DNA of 22,126 nucleotides from Saccoglossus kowalevskii (Eukaryota; Hemichordata; Enteropneusta; Harrimaniidae). The stretch is taken from assembly GCF_000003605.2 (NCBI RefSeq), contig NW_003105105.1:308336-330461 (forward strand). The letters run 5' to 3'. The translations under genes were made by a program, and so were the position numbers. This document shows positions 1-12,400 of the stretch, in pieces. Each line of letters begins with the position of its first letter. The first letter of the stretch is position 1. Under the pieces are notes generated by a model, which was given only the letters and a program-made list of their open reading frames with translations, was not told the origin of the DNA and made no database searches.

Positions 1-530
1 TAGTTTACGTTATGGAGCTGACTCTCGATAGTTTACGTTATGGAGGTGACTCTTGATAGTTCGCGATATGGAGGTGACTCTCGATAGTTCACGTTATGGA
101 GGTGACTCTTGATAGTTCGCGATATGGAGGTGACTCTTGATAGTTCGCGATATGGGGGTGACTCTCGATAGTTCACGTTATGAGGTGACTCGATAGTTTA
201 CGTTATGGAGGTGACTCTCGATAGTTTACGTTATGGAGGTGACTCTCGATAGTTTACGTTATGGAGGTGACTCTCGATAGTTTACGTTATGGAGGTGACT
301 CCCGATAGTTTACGTTATGGAGGTGACTCTCGATAGTTTACGTTATGGAGGTGACTCTCGATAGTTTACGTTATGGAGGTGACTCTCGATAGTTTACGTT
401 ATGGAGGTGACTCTCAATAGTTCACGTTATGAAGGCTACCCTCGATTATTCATGTTATGGTGGCGAATTTTGATAGTTATTGGGGCAACATCACTAAGAT
501 TCACAATATGGAGGTGACTCTTGCATAGTT
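1..530. repeat. 28-bp minisatellite, about 17 copies
   Basis: Tandem units of 28 bp read GATAGTTTACGTTATGG followed by AGGTGACTCTC. Unit starts can be followed at about 1, 29, 57, 85, 113, 141, 169, 194, 222, 250, 278, 306, 334, 362, 390 and 418, then decay to about 530. One unit is 25 bp. Variants carry TTCGCGATATGG or TTCACGTTATGG in place of TTTACGTTATGG. The array runs off the left edge and lies upstream of the last METTL2 exon, so it is probably intronic. Confidence 0.95.
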
Positions 531-964
531 CTGTATTTTCTGTAGTTCTTGAATTTTCAAAATATTTTTTACAAAATTATTGACTTATTGCACAAGTTTC
601 AAAGCAGAATAATATATTGAAGATTGTCGATAAAATAGCATGACAATACATACTTCTAACAACATTAGTCTCTGTTTTGAACTTCTTGAATAAAATGACA
701 AATTACAACTGTCAAATCTTCTAGAAAAATTAACTAGAAAAATTAATTTCCAGTCAAGTTTGCATTCCTTTATTTCAATGTAACTTTGTACCCCAGTCAC
801 CATTTCTACCTTAGTCTTACATTGATATATGCAGTGTCAGGTTAGTCTGGTTGAACACATATCTAGAAATACTTATTTATCTTTTTATATCTGGGGACAG
901 CAATCAACAACATTTCTAAATGTGTGCTGTACTTGTATCCAATTTATTGTATTTATTATTTTAG
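531..964 (+). other. 3' part of the last METTL2 intron
   Basis: AT-rich sequence between the minisatellite and the METTL2 terminal exon. It ends in a T-rich tract and a TTTTAG acceptor at 959-964. I see no coding sequence in it. Confidence 0.7.
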
Positions 965-1110
965 ATGAACTACGAGAAATGATGACATCGGCTGGTTTGA
1001 TAGAAGAACAAAACACAATAGATAGAAGACTGCAAGTGAACAGAGGTCGTCAGTTAACCATGTACCGTGTATGGATTCAGTGCAAATACAGGAAGCCTGT
1101 CAAAACGTGA
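965..1110 (+). CDS. METTL2: METTL2 (tRNA m3C methyltransferase), last coding exon, 5' partial
   Basis: This exon encodes the C-terminal 48 residues (the first codon is split with the preceding exon) of a METTL2-type methyltransferase. These enzymes put 3-methylcytidine at position 32 of tRNA-Thr and some tRNA-Arg using S-adenosylmethionine. The recognition rests on the near-invariant stretch [20 protein letters not shown] followed by CKYRKP, which closes the SAM-binding fold in animal METTL2 proteins. The acceptor is TTTTAG at 959-964, the exon enters in phase 1, and TGA is at 1108-1110. The upstream exons with the SAM-binding motifs are outside the window. METTL8 is a close paralogue in vertebrates; an invertebrate single-copy gene would be the common ancestor of METTL2 and METTL8. 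The next gene on this strand is TLK, as in vertebrates. Confidence 0.9.
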
Positions 1111-1336
1111 CATTTCAGAGTACACACCTACTCATACTAGGTGTCAATATTTCACAATTTAAAACTAGATCCATTCATTGTAAATGGCAACATCAAAGTG
1201 TACTAACTTTTTGTTCTGAATCTGTCATGCTTTTCCTAAGACATACAAATTATAATTATACAAATGTAACAGCCAGTTCGCAGAAAGTTTTTAATGTGTA
1301 TTTATTGCCTTACATGGAAATACATTTATAATAATG

Positions 1337-1342
1337 AATAAA
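1337..1342 (+). terminator. Polyadenylation signal AATAAA of METTL2
   Basis: A canonical AATAAA hexamer lies 227 bp after the METTL2 stop codon, followed by T-rich sequence, which gives a plausible short 3' UTR of about 250 bp. No closer hexamer was seen. The real cleavage site cannot be read from sequence. Confidence 0.6.
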
Positions 1343-3208
1343 GAAATTTTAAGGAATATGCTTTCATTGTATTATTTAATAAGATAATACTGTTTGTCCA
1401 AACAGAGTAAGAAAGCGCAGTTGTATAACGTTAAAAGAAAGCCTTTATTTCTTGCATACCAGCAAACAAAATTCTGAAATCAAGTTATAGGCAAGACTTT
1501 CTCATCACCACTGTGATACATGTGACTGTAGTTTGTATCACATTTATTCATACCGGTATTGATACACTCGCTCATAAAAACCCTTTTATCCGCTTGAATA
1601 ATTATGATACCATATTAACCTTTTCACCACCAGTTAATACCGTTTATAGTCTGCACTTTTCTTTAGAATATTGATACAAAAATAGGCTAATGTTTAAAGT
1701 GAAAATTATAATTTGCCAAATTTTTTTTGTTAGCTCCAAAAATTAGGGTTCATTTCCAGAAGTATTGATCTTCTTAAAAACTGCTGTTTTCAATAAAATA
1801 TATCAGTATATATTAAATTGTTAAATGCCTTTGCCTTTGCATGTAATTTGGTCACCATGTGTTAGCTAATTAACATACTATATACCGGTATGTATATATA
1901 TATATATGCGTACAAAAACAATAAAACTACAGCTAAAACTGAAAATGTTTATTTTGGGAACAGTATTTGCATGTATATCAATACCTTGCTGACATCACAG
2001 CACTTGTTGTGGTATGTTCAGTCTCTGGTCAGGTGGTTGATTGTTTTTACTCCAAATATGGGTAACTGAAATACCGAAGTAAGCTATAATGCATGTATAG
2101 CAGTGAGAATAATGGGGAAAAAACAAGCCTTGAAAACAACTTTCTGCCACTATGCATTCAATGTTTTATTTGATTGTGTATATTTCTTAGAAAACAAGGA
2201 CAGCGAGTAATGTTTAATGACTAATTAGCTTACACAACGTAACGACAACGTGCGATTAGACAAACACAAAATTATTTTGGGGGATATTTCTATGTTTAAT
2301 AATGTGCTGTACACATTTGATGATGGTCAATTTTGATGAAGTAAGGGTATTCTAACGGAATATTCCCCTGTCAAAGATCGGCCTTTCGATGTGAGCTACG
2401 AAAAAAGAAATTAGAGTTCAAAATCAAATCACCGATTGATTGCAGGAAAACAGTCATAAATTTAAGCACTTCAAAAATCAGTAAATCATTTTTGAGCTAA
2501 GGTATCTATCTACCTTAATGCATCAAATGCTGACACCATTTTTTGTGTAGGCTTTCACAAGGCGTATTTTGGTAGTAACTACAAAATGTATTTTGTAAGA
2601 CCGACATGAATAGCTATCTTCTATACTTATAATTCTCAAGCTTTTTTGTGAAAATTAATGACCTACAGTCCTGATTTTTATAATATTTGGAATGAGAGTT
2701 TCAGAAAATATATATAATGTAAAATATTAGATGACAGACAAAACATATGAATATAATATCACACAAGTCCACAGTATCTTTAAGAAATATGTACATGTTA
2801 ACAAGTGTGAAAAATTATATCTTATATCTTGTCCCAAAAAGTGCAATATGCTTAATCTTGGCTATATATATATATATGTATATACCTGTGATTACCAAAA
2901 TAATTGCCAACGACGTCAACGACAACGGCAGACAGAAATTTGTCCCTTAATATATCTTTGATGGTATGGGCAAGGTAAAAACATACTCGTAGGAACATCA
3001 CCAGTGGTGTATGTTATGATTTTGAAATGTATAATATTAATCTCTGAGGGTTACTGGCTGGCAGAAATATGTTGTGAGGTACAACAATTCCTGTAGATGA
3101 TTGTACAAAATGAAGTCATAACAAGCGTCATCAATGTTCCTAGGAAACAGGTTTTCATCAATGCCTGCTGTAGCAGTGTGTCAATCTCTACATGTGCACA
3201 CAGCAACA
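1343..3208. other. Convergent intergenic region and PARP 3' UTR
   Basis: This stretch separates the 3' ends of METTL2 (+) and the PARP gene (-). On the minus strand the nearest canonical AATAAA after the PARP stop is at 2170-2165, and another is at 1449-1444; the PARP 3' UTR could therefore be about 1 kb or longer. Two TACCGGTA octamers lie at 1551 and 1883, and TA dinucleotide runs at about 1893-1907 and 2863-2880. The short open frames here show no protein-like composition and I call no gene. Confidence 0.55.
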
Positions 3209-3423
3209 CTACTGGGTAATGTATTTCAGTACAGCTTCATTTATATCCATCTGAGCATTTTTGATATACTCCTTGGCTACATCATCATCGTCCTCTCCAG
3301 TACACTCCTTAAACTGTGCTACCAGGGAGTCCATCACTTGTTTCACAGGATCATCTTCTACCACGCTATGAAATGAGCGTATTCCAGTCAAAGCGTTTGT
3401 TGTTGATTGAGTTGCGTATTCAC
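3209..3423 (-). CDS. PARP exon I: C-terminal UBA-like domain, residues 824-894
   Basis: The acceptor is AAATTTCTAG at 3433-3424 and the stop TAG is at 3211-3209. The last 47 residues form a three-helix UBA-like pattern: DPVKQVMDSLVAQFKECTG, then DVAKEYIKNAQMDINEAVLKY. The F-x-x-x-T-G turn and the closing W/M-D-hydrophobic-E-A-hydrophobic-x-x-Y/F are typical of UBA-like domains, as in TDP2 and UBX proteins. Binding to ubiquitin is inferred from the family. Confidence 0.88.
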
Positions 3424-6400
3424 CTAGAAATTTGAGAACATACAGTAGAACAAGAATTTGAAAATAAGAATAAATTTCACAACAGAAAAAGCCACATTGC
3501 TCTTCACGTTCATAAAATGTTTTTTTCTAGGGCAAAGTCGCGCAATAATTGTTGACTTTTAAATATGCAATAAAGGGAAAAAACATTTTTTGGATTTGAA
3601 AAATTGGATAATGATTATTCATAATCTAAACGTATTGCTTTTGAATGTCTAGCTCATTTGGAAAATGTGCGTCACTTTTACAATCATTTGTTCACTTTTT
3701 TTTGTTTACATTAGATGCAGAGCGCTATAATATGGGATGGAAATAGAATCCACCCATAACGTTTTTTGTTGTTATTTTGGACTTTTATTTCTACTAGCAG
3801 GAGAATGATTTATAATAACAAGGGTATCACAAAAATACCGCAAAATATGCACTCAGTAGAGGAATGCCTTTGTGCATATTTTGTGTAATTCCCGTAATAA
3901 CCTCATGTCTGCTCAACAAAGAGTTTAAATTACTCATTGGCAATTATTAGTTCATGCACGGTGACAGTGGTATTCATAATCCTGAGAATGGTAACCAGTA
4001 GGATATAAAGCAGTTAGTTGTGCGTGTTTTTTATGTCAATATCTTTATCACAACAAGTACCAGATTACTGTGAGACAAACTTACTCTAATGAACTATCAA
4101 TAAATAAAAATAATCACAAGGTTTCAAGTCGAAAGATAAATTACTGGTAGTTATTAAAGTTACAATCGCTGATTTCTGTTGAATATCGTTTATGCAACGG
4201 GAACACACCAGCTTTATGTGATGTCGCTATTATGTGTAGACATTAATAAATCGTAAATGCAAGTAAAACGTGGTAACACTAAATAGCAGTTACTGGGTCA
4301 TTTTGTTGGTAATTGAGTCCCAAGCGACAATAACAACACACGCTAAAAACACAAAGGCTCGTAGGTAGACGCTTGTTAGTAAACAATGACACACTATGGC
4401 CATCTGACGCATGCGCAGGTGACGACACCCCCGCCTTAAACATAATCCTGCTACATTAACAACAATGTAGAATATCAATGGCAAAAAAACCTGAATTTTT
4501 TATCTGAACTTCTGAGATCTTCATCTATCTTTCTATAAAGTTTGATGCAATGAAGTACACTAGATATAAACCAAATGTACTCACTTTTATCAATCACATT
4601 ATCATCATCAGCAGTGAAGAGTTGAAGATTTTCAGATGTATCATCTATGGTTTCTGCTACCTGTATTTCATCTTCTTCTTCTTCTTCCTCTTCATCTTCC
4701 TCCTCCTCTTCCTCTGGTTTCTTTTTACCATGTTTTCTTCCTATAGGTTTAGGCGGTGTGTCAGGAGTAAGGACAGCAGGTACTGGTGCAGAGGCCGGGT
4801 CGTCGATTGAACCATACGTCTCAGAGTAAGCAATTAGAAGGTTTTCAACCTGTTGTCATAAAATGCATTAAGGCATATGACTGCCATGTCATGCCATGTA
4901 TGATAAGGGTCTCATGCGATGTATGTGTAAGTTGTATGTCCACACAAAATGTTAACGTGTGCTTTGCAGTGACCACAACCCTGTAATTCAACCTCAAGTA
5001 ACGTGATTTTGTATCCACTCATATTTATCTTGATCAATTGTTATGGTATAATTTTTACTGCTTTCATCAATTTTTGAAACTTTCAACAAATAGTTCTGTC
5101 CAAAATGTTCTAGTTTTCAGGGAATTTTAATCAAATTTTTTTAATTTTGGGGGGGGGGGTGTTTTTATAGTCAGTATCATAATAGGACTACAAAATTACA
5201 CATGAATAAAGAGGTTATTACAGAAAATTTGCAAATATTGGCATGAATATATCATTATTTTCGGAGTAAGTCTTTGTGCACACACACAATATATAAATTT
5301 CAAAATGGCCAAGACTTTCTGGGTATCTGTGAATGTTATTATTTTTCTTTTCAAGATTGTACAAGGTGAATAAAATACGATGCGATGTATTTATCATTAC
5401 TTGGTAGCTATTTCTGTTGACTGGGATGAATGGAAACTTTTATTATTCAAACTTGTTAGCAAATTTTCCCACCATCTCCATATTGTACAATCACATGCAT
5501 CCATAATAACATTATTATATCTAAGACAATAAATGTGACGGCAGGCTGTGTCTTGGGACTCTTTAGTGAAATATTTATTGGTGTAAATTTGTATGAAATG
5601 TGGGGAATATGTACTAAACATCTAACTTTCATTGAGTTACTGCACATCCAATTTTTGGCAATCATTATAGACAGCTCTAGGAGTGATCTCAGAGAGCAGA
5701 TGACAATGTATACAGACCTTGTTCAAAGCTTGGTCATCTGCTCCTTGCTGCTGTAATCGTAAATGATGACTTTTCAAATACTTTCGAATTTCATCAACTT
5801 GATGATCAGATGCTTGAACACACTTTCGTCTGTAAGCTTCTCTTTTGGGAGTTTCATTTGGGAACAATGACTCACTTGCCTAGGCACAAACAACAGGTTG
5901 TCATGACTACAATCATACAATGCAATATAACACTACCAGTACCACTATTACGTATCAAATGAATTAATATTCATGTTCCTAAAATAGTACTACATGTACA
6001 ATATTAATCTCAATGTCCCTCATAGAATAATATAAGATGAATTATAAAAGTTCCTGAACGAATAATAGTACATCAAAATATCTAAGCTACAGTCCCTTTG
6101 GGACAATGCTAATGATATGCACGCTAATCTGCAGGTGGGAATCGTTTATTTACCCGCGACGAGCACTGTTTCAAAGAAATATGGTCAGTTTCCAGACAGG
6201 TCTACAGAGGGACTGTGTCTAAGCTAAAATACCAGCCAGATTTGAAAAGGGCAGAGAAACACAGAACATCATTTTTTATTTATACTCCTAACAACACATC
6301 AGTTTACTATACTTTACTATTTATTTGACACATACCAAAATTGCAAACTGGTTAATACAATACTCAAGTTTGAAAGAAATTGTTTGAGTTATTGTAACCA

Positions 6401-9400
6401 TAAGAACAAGTCAATGACAACAACAATGGGGACTGACACTTCATCTACAGTGATATGGAAAAGGTATACATACATTAGACTATCAAACTCAAGGTACTGT
6501 AAAATAATTTACCGTATTTTAGCTGGAATTAATTTTGGGTGTTTTGTATGGAATTTATTTTCACTGATTTTTTATTGTAAAATGTGAAATACAAGAAAAA
6601 AGATATATTTGCTGGATTTTATTTTCATTGAATCATTCCTTCAGCGAAAATTAATTCCAAGCAAAAATAAAATATTTCACAGTAACTTAGGTTCAAGCAA
6701 CCATGGTGCTTTCTGAGCAATGACATAAGTATAATAAATACCTCATCTTTGGTGGCTTTTTTTTTCTTCTTTTTCTTCAGTGTTTTTCTTACTTCTTCTA
6801 GTTTCTCATCATGTGATAAGGGAAGAGCAGACGCAGATGTCTGTCTCTGCACATTGGAACTTAAACTGCCCCCTTTATTCTTTGATCTCAATTGTTTTCT
6901 GACTTCCTCTAGTTTGCGGTCATGTTCATCAGCAGTTTGCACATCCCAGACAAGTCTTTTTGAATTACCAACAGCTGATTCATTTTGTGCCCTGGAGGAT
7001 GCTCCAGGGGGTCCCCCTGCACCCTCAGTGGATGAGGCATTATAACTAAGCTCAGCTGAGAGGTCCTCGTTCTGCACAGGATAAAGACTAGCCTCAACTT
7101 CTGCTGAGATAGCGTCATCTTGATTAAACATCCATAGCTCATTGGACACTTCTTCAGCAACTTCATCCTGGATGGTTGTTATGGAAACTTCTTTTTTTGC
7201 ACTAGCATCAACAATAGTTGAAACAGAGACACTGTTTGTTGCTATATTTTCAGAAGTTGTGCTGTTTAACTTGGATGTTGTCTCAACTGAGGCGCTTTGG
7301 TTGGTGTTGTTTTTCCTTGTAGTTGGCTTATAAGTGATTATATATTCTGGCATAACTCTGTTGTTATTATATAGAATATATTCATCATCTCCCATGATAT
7401 TACCCTTGGAGGAATTAAGAATAAAATATTAGTATAATAATTTCCATTTTTCATGCCTGAAATCGAACATAAAATGGGACAAAGAAAGGTCATAGTGATA
7501 TAGTGACATCATAACAGAGTATTTCAATTTTTGATAATGTGCTATACCGGTACACATTTAATGAGAACCATATTCCTGATTGAAAAATTAAAGAAAAAAA
7601 GGAATTCAAGTTCAAACTCAAGTCGTTCGATTTTTGCAGCAGAAATTCCGTCTTCACCTTTCGCATATTCACACAGTGAACAAAAATCATTTATTGTCAC
7701 TTAGTTCAATGTGTGTTATAAATCATCTTGCCAAATAAAGCTAGCTTATTATGTCTGACAAAATATGCAATTGTAAAGTCAAGATTAAATTAACCAGAAT
7801 GAAATGTACACACCAGCTGGCTTGCAAACTCGGCATTTTTATGTTTATAATTTCACCTGCTGAAGCCATTTTTTTCCCATATATTATGAACATCTGAGGA
7901 GAAGTTCAGCCGGTGGTGTACATTCTAGTCACATTATCAAAAATTAATTTACATTTTCATTCAATTTTGTTATTTGGATAAGTTGAACAGTTTTATATTT
8001 ACATATTTTCTATATTCGATAATAAAAAAATTAAGATACAGGGTCAGCGAACGCAACATTTAAATTCAAACAGTAACTGACGGTTCTACATGAATGTTGT
8101 ATCTTTGACTTTGCTATGCGTTTCTTGTACTTTTATTCATTGAGTTAGGGTTACATAATCACGTGTCATGACAATGACCTTATTAGCTAATCACATTACG
8201 CCATGTATGTTGTCATGAGCTGATCACAATACGCAATAAAAAGTGGCACTTCACCGCTAACCTACAACCCGGTAACAACGAGCTACAAAAATTAAAATAG
8301 ACGATAATTCATACATTCTCCTTTAAGATATTTCAACCACAAAACTATGTACATAAAGCTCACATAAATAATCAGTTTCCCAGAGGGGTTCTTACAAACT
8401 TTTCGGCAATTTTTCATGGCTATATAGTGTTTATCTCTAGAATCACTCAGGGTGAATTGCATTCAGGCTTCTAACATGTTAAAATTTTTACAACATTTAT
8501 TGAATAAATGCTAAATACCCTTATAACATAATTTTTTTATTGTCTGAATCTAAGCTACTGTAACAATGTTTAGTTTTTGTTTTCTGATTCAGTGACTTCT
8601 TTCCATATTTATAGAGCTTCACTCTATCAAACTTGATCAAATACTTTGGCCAAAATTGTTAAACAGTAACTGCGAAGTGTTTTCACTGATCTTCAACTTT
8701 GTGACCAGGTATTTCAGTGATGGCTTTTTATAATGGAATGCAATTTTTAAAGTTTAAAGATATAATATACAACAACATTTCTGACCACAAGATTTCAGCA
8801 TTAATTTTTCATAAAACCAAACAAAAACCAGACTGTGGTCCATTTCTGTCACTGATTCAAATCAAGGTCATGACGCCACTGAAAACTACAGCATTACCAT
8901 CTAACCGAACTATTTATTCTGAGCATGCTCAGTTGTTCTCCCAGTGTTGTTGGAAGAGGTAATTGGATGGATGGATGAAAATCACAAAAAAAACACTTAG
9001 GATTTTCAGATTTTGGAAAAAAAATTATGCGCATATTCAACAGAGACTTGTTCATCAACCTGTTAAGTTTCATTGATATCTGCTGCAGAATTTCTGAGAA
9101 AATGTTAGAGATGTAAAGGAAACAGGACAGACGGAAACTGGAAATAAAAAACTCGTATACTCCCCTTTTTAGTTTGCACCTGAACAGTTACTAATAAATA
9201 CACATTATTGGTGTTCTTAAAATATTTCGCCATAGATCACAAACATAATTTTTTTTAAAGTTAATTCTGCAATGTTTTTACATTATGCACTTTTGCATTA
9301 TTTGATTCTTCTATTTTCAAAGAAAATGCAATCTTCAATTTTGTTAGTTTCACTTTTTTTCACAAAATCTTTCATCCACAAGAATTTTTGGTGATTTTCT

Positions 9401-12400
9401 TCTGCCTTGTTCAATATCTAAATTGTGGTAACTGAGTTATGAAAAACTTGAACCTACCTTCACAGAATCATAATACTTTGGTTGCCCAGGTAACCGATTT
9501 TCTCGTATTGGTTCTGTTTTCAAATCTGGATTTTTCTCTCCAGGGGCATATTCCTGTGTGAAATTAAAAAAAATTGTTATAACAAAAAAAAGTTCTATGA
9601 TTCAGACATTCTCTTTTTAAATTAATCATGCTACCGGTATTTTAACAATCTATACACCATCTGAAAGCTTGACCAACTCAAAAACTAGATAACTACAGGC
9701 ATGTTACCGAAAATCAATGGTAGTTATTCAGTTAAAGTTTTAAAATAAGCCAGATAAAGAAAACAGCGATGCAATTGCCTGTTCTACAGTGTTACTAATA
9801 TCTTGTGTAATTCACAGGTCAATCACATGTGCTTTCAATAGTCAGAATAGTTAAAAAAAACACAATACCAATACTGGCCATCACATAATCCCTTAAACAT
9901 TGCTTATGCTTATGCACAGGTGTATTTGTCTATATTTTAGCTTTCAGGTGATATATAGGTTGTTACAGTAGAATACTATATCTTTTAGGAACTTTTAAAG
10001 AATGTTCCAATCACAGTTTAATTTTTTAAGTTGTGTTTAAACCCTGCTGCTACCTTAATTTCATGAAAGGCAAATATTCACAAATTTTGTACAATTTGAT
10101 ACCACTGTATCCAGTATCCAGTATTCTTGCTCAAGACTGTTTACATATATGACTTTTAATGCCGAAGGAAAGATGGGTCTAAGGCTGAGGAAGAACACAC
10201 TAAAGGATAATGGATGCTAGCTCCCAAACAAAAATATAGAATCAACGAAGATGTTAATGAGCACAAATAACTCACTCAGAATAACTCACCTTAGTATCAC
10301 CAAGCAGAACTCTACATTTTAGAATATATGGAAACTTAGATGGACAGCTTCCGTCTGGATTAACTGAATATAACATACACTTATTTACATTATCACTGAA
10401 ATAAAAAAAACATCAGTACACAGTAAGATTTAGTAGATAGACCAACAAACAACTGTGTTTCATACACTATCATTAATAAAAAAAAATCTTAGAAAAAACA
10501 CTGATGTGCTGAAGGTATTAGAGGCATGAAGTAAAAATAAAAAATACTGTACCTACTATATTAGAAGCACACAGTCCAGAAACAATGTAAACTGGATATT
10601 ATGATCCATATTACAATATCCCAATTGGAACAATGGGCCTAGTGTAAAACACTTTAGTTTTGGACAAATTTTTTGAAAGTCAGTGAAAATCACAACGTTC
10701 TGTAGCAGTGACAATTTATTTAATGTTCTATGATATCTAGGGGAGATTTGATGCTTTTGACATTGAATCCATTACTTATTATTATAGTTGGTGCATTCAT
10801 ATTACATGTAGTTTTCTAATGAATTTATGATATCATCTCACCTGAAATATATTCCTCTGCCAAAAAATCCAATTTTTCCTCTTCTTAAATCCAGTCCATC
10901 ACTACATATCTCAGCTATGTCAACCATAGAACCATGATACAAGTAACATTCATTCAAGTTAAATTCTGTAGACACATAATATATAGTAAGTACTTTGTAC
11001 GCACTTTGTTTTAAAATATGTGCATCCTTCCCAGTGATAAATAAATATGATTTTGGGAGTCATTGTTCAATACAATGTCTTCAAATCTAGTGCACCAACA
11101 GTGAGATGTCATCAAATACAGTGCACCAATAGTGAGATGTCATCAAATACAGTGCACCAATAGTGAGATGTCATCAAATACAGTGCACCAACATTGAGAT
11201 GTCATTAACACTAGTGTATCAAATGAGATGTCATCAAATCCAGTGCACCAACAGCAAGATGTCATCACATACAGTGTACCAATAGTGAGATGTCATCAAA
11301 TACAGTGCGCCAATATAGAGATGTCATCAATACTAGTGTATCAAATGAGATGACATCAACTCCAGTGTACTAAAAGTAGATGTCATTAAATACAGTGCAC
11401 CACGATGAGGTGTCATCAAATCCAGTGCACCAACAGTGAGATTTCATCAAATCTAGTCCACTAAGAATGAGATGTTATCAATATTAGTGCACCAAAAAGT
11501 GAGATGTCACAGTCACCTACATGAAAAACTATCATACATGTCATCAATTTGAGCATAGCCTACAAAACCACAATTGAATTCACCTATTGGTCTGTTCTTT
11601 GACATGCGCTCCCTTTCAAACTGAAACTTCCCCCATAAATCCAGATTTTCCAATCTTTCAATCCGATTGATTTGTACATTGGTGTTAGTAAACTCTGTCC
11701 GAATACTACAATATTCATAAGAACTGGTTTCCAAGGTGACCAGATAATATCCCTCTTCGCTTGACCATCCATCGGTCTTCCAGTTTGACGGGTGATCACT
11801 GTCACCCGTTTCAAATGGTTTAAGTGGTTTGTAATGTGTTATAGCCTTGACCTTTGAATCAGAATCAGATTCTACAGTGTCAACAAGAGGGGCAGATGCC
11901 TTCTCTGTAAATTGTTTCTTTTTAACTTTGTCACTGTGATTTACAACATCAGTAACGTTACTTTCCCATGATGAAGAAGACCAGGCGTTGACTGGGGAAA
12001 TATGCCAGCCTGAGTTCTGATCAGTGTCGAATTCATTTGAACTACTCGCTTCATTCTCAATATCCAGATTCACATCAGAAGTTACAACTTTCCACTTCTT
12101 TTTCTTGGGATGAGTTTTATGTTTATCTTCAGCACTCAGCATCATGTTTTTTTCCAAAGCAACAGTCGATGCTGCTCCTCTGCACAATAGAGTCTTGTTT
12201 TCTAAACTGCCTTTTGGTATACTAGTATGATTTTTCAATTTTTTATTGTTTTTTAAATCATTTAAAAACCGTTCTGTTTCCATGGCTTTTTTTTGAAGTT
12301 CTTCCTTTTTCACTAATCTCTCTATTTCATCATTATCATCATCAGCATTAGTTGTAATTTCTATGCTATCACCATGGTTACCACTTAATCCAGTATATGG

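Noticed and set aside
1071..1331. Open frame on the plus strand of 86 codons overlapping METTL2.
   Set aside because: It is in another frame of the METTL2 last exon and its 3' UTR; its composition is not protein-like.
4647..4829. Open frame on the plus strand with a long Ser run.
   Set aside because: It is the complement of the Glu-rich tract of PARP exon H (GAA/GAG codons); there is no independent support.
5149..5159. G11 run, and C11 run at 18899-18909.
   Set aside because: Homopolymers of this size are common in introns; no regulatory meaning can be supported.
6749..7045. Open frame on the plus strand with a Phe run.
   Set aside because: It is antisense to the Lys run and linker of PARP exon F.
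7790..7869. On the minus strand ATGGCTTCAGCAG then GTGAAAT, with a good start context (AAAAAAATGG), looks like an alternative first exon in PARP intron 5.
   Set aside because: It leaves phase 1, while the following exons F, G and H enter in phase 0, so it would not join in frame to any of them; only exon I matches. There is no promoter evidence.
8717..8962. Open frame on the plus strand of 81 codons in PARP intron 5.
   Set aside because: It shows no recognisable domain and no splice or promoter context; it falls in ordinary AT-rich intron.
12037..12225. Open frame on the plus strand inside PARP exon B.
   Set aside because: It is antisense to coding sequence whose minus-strand reading is supported by splice phase and PARP homology.
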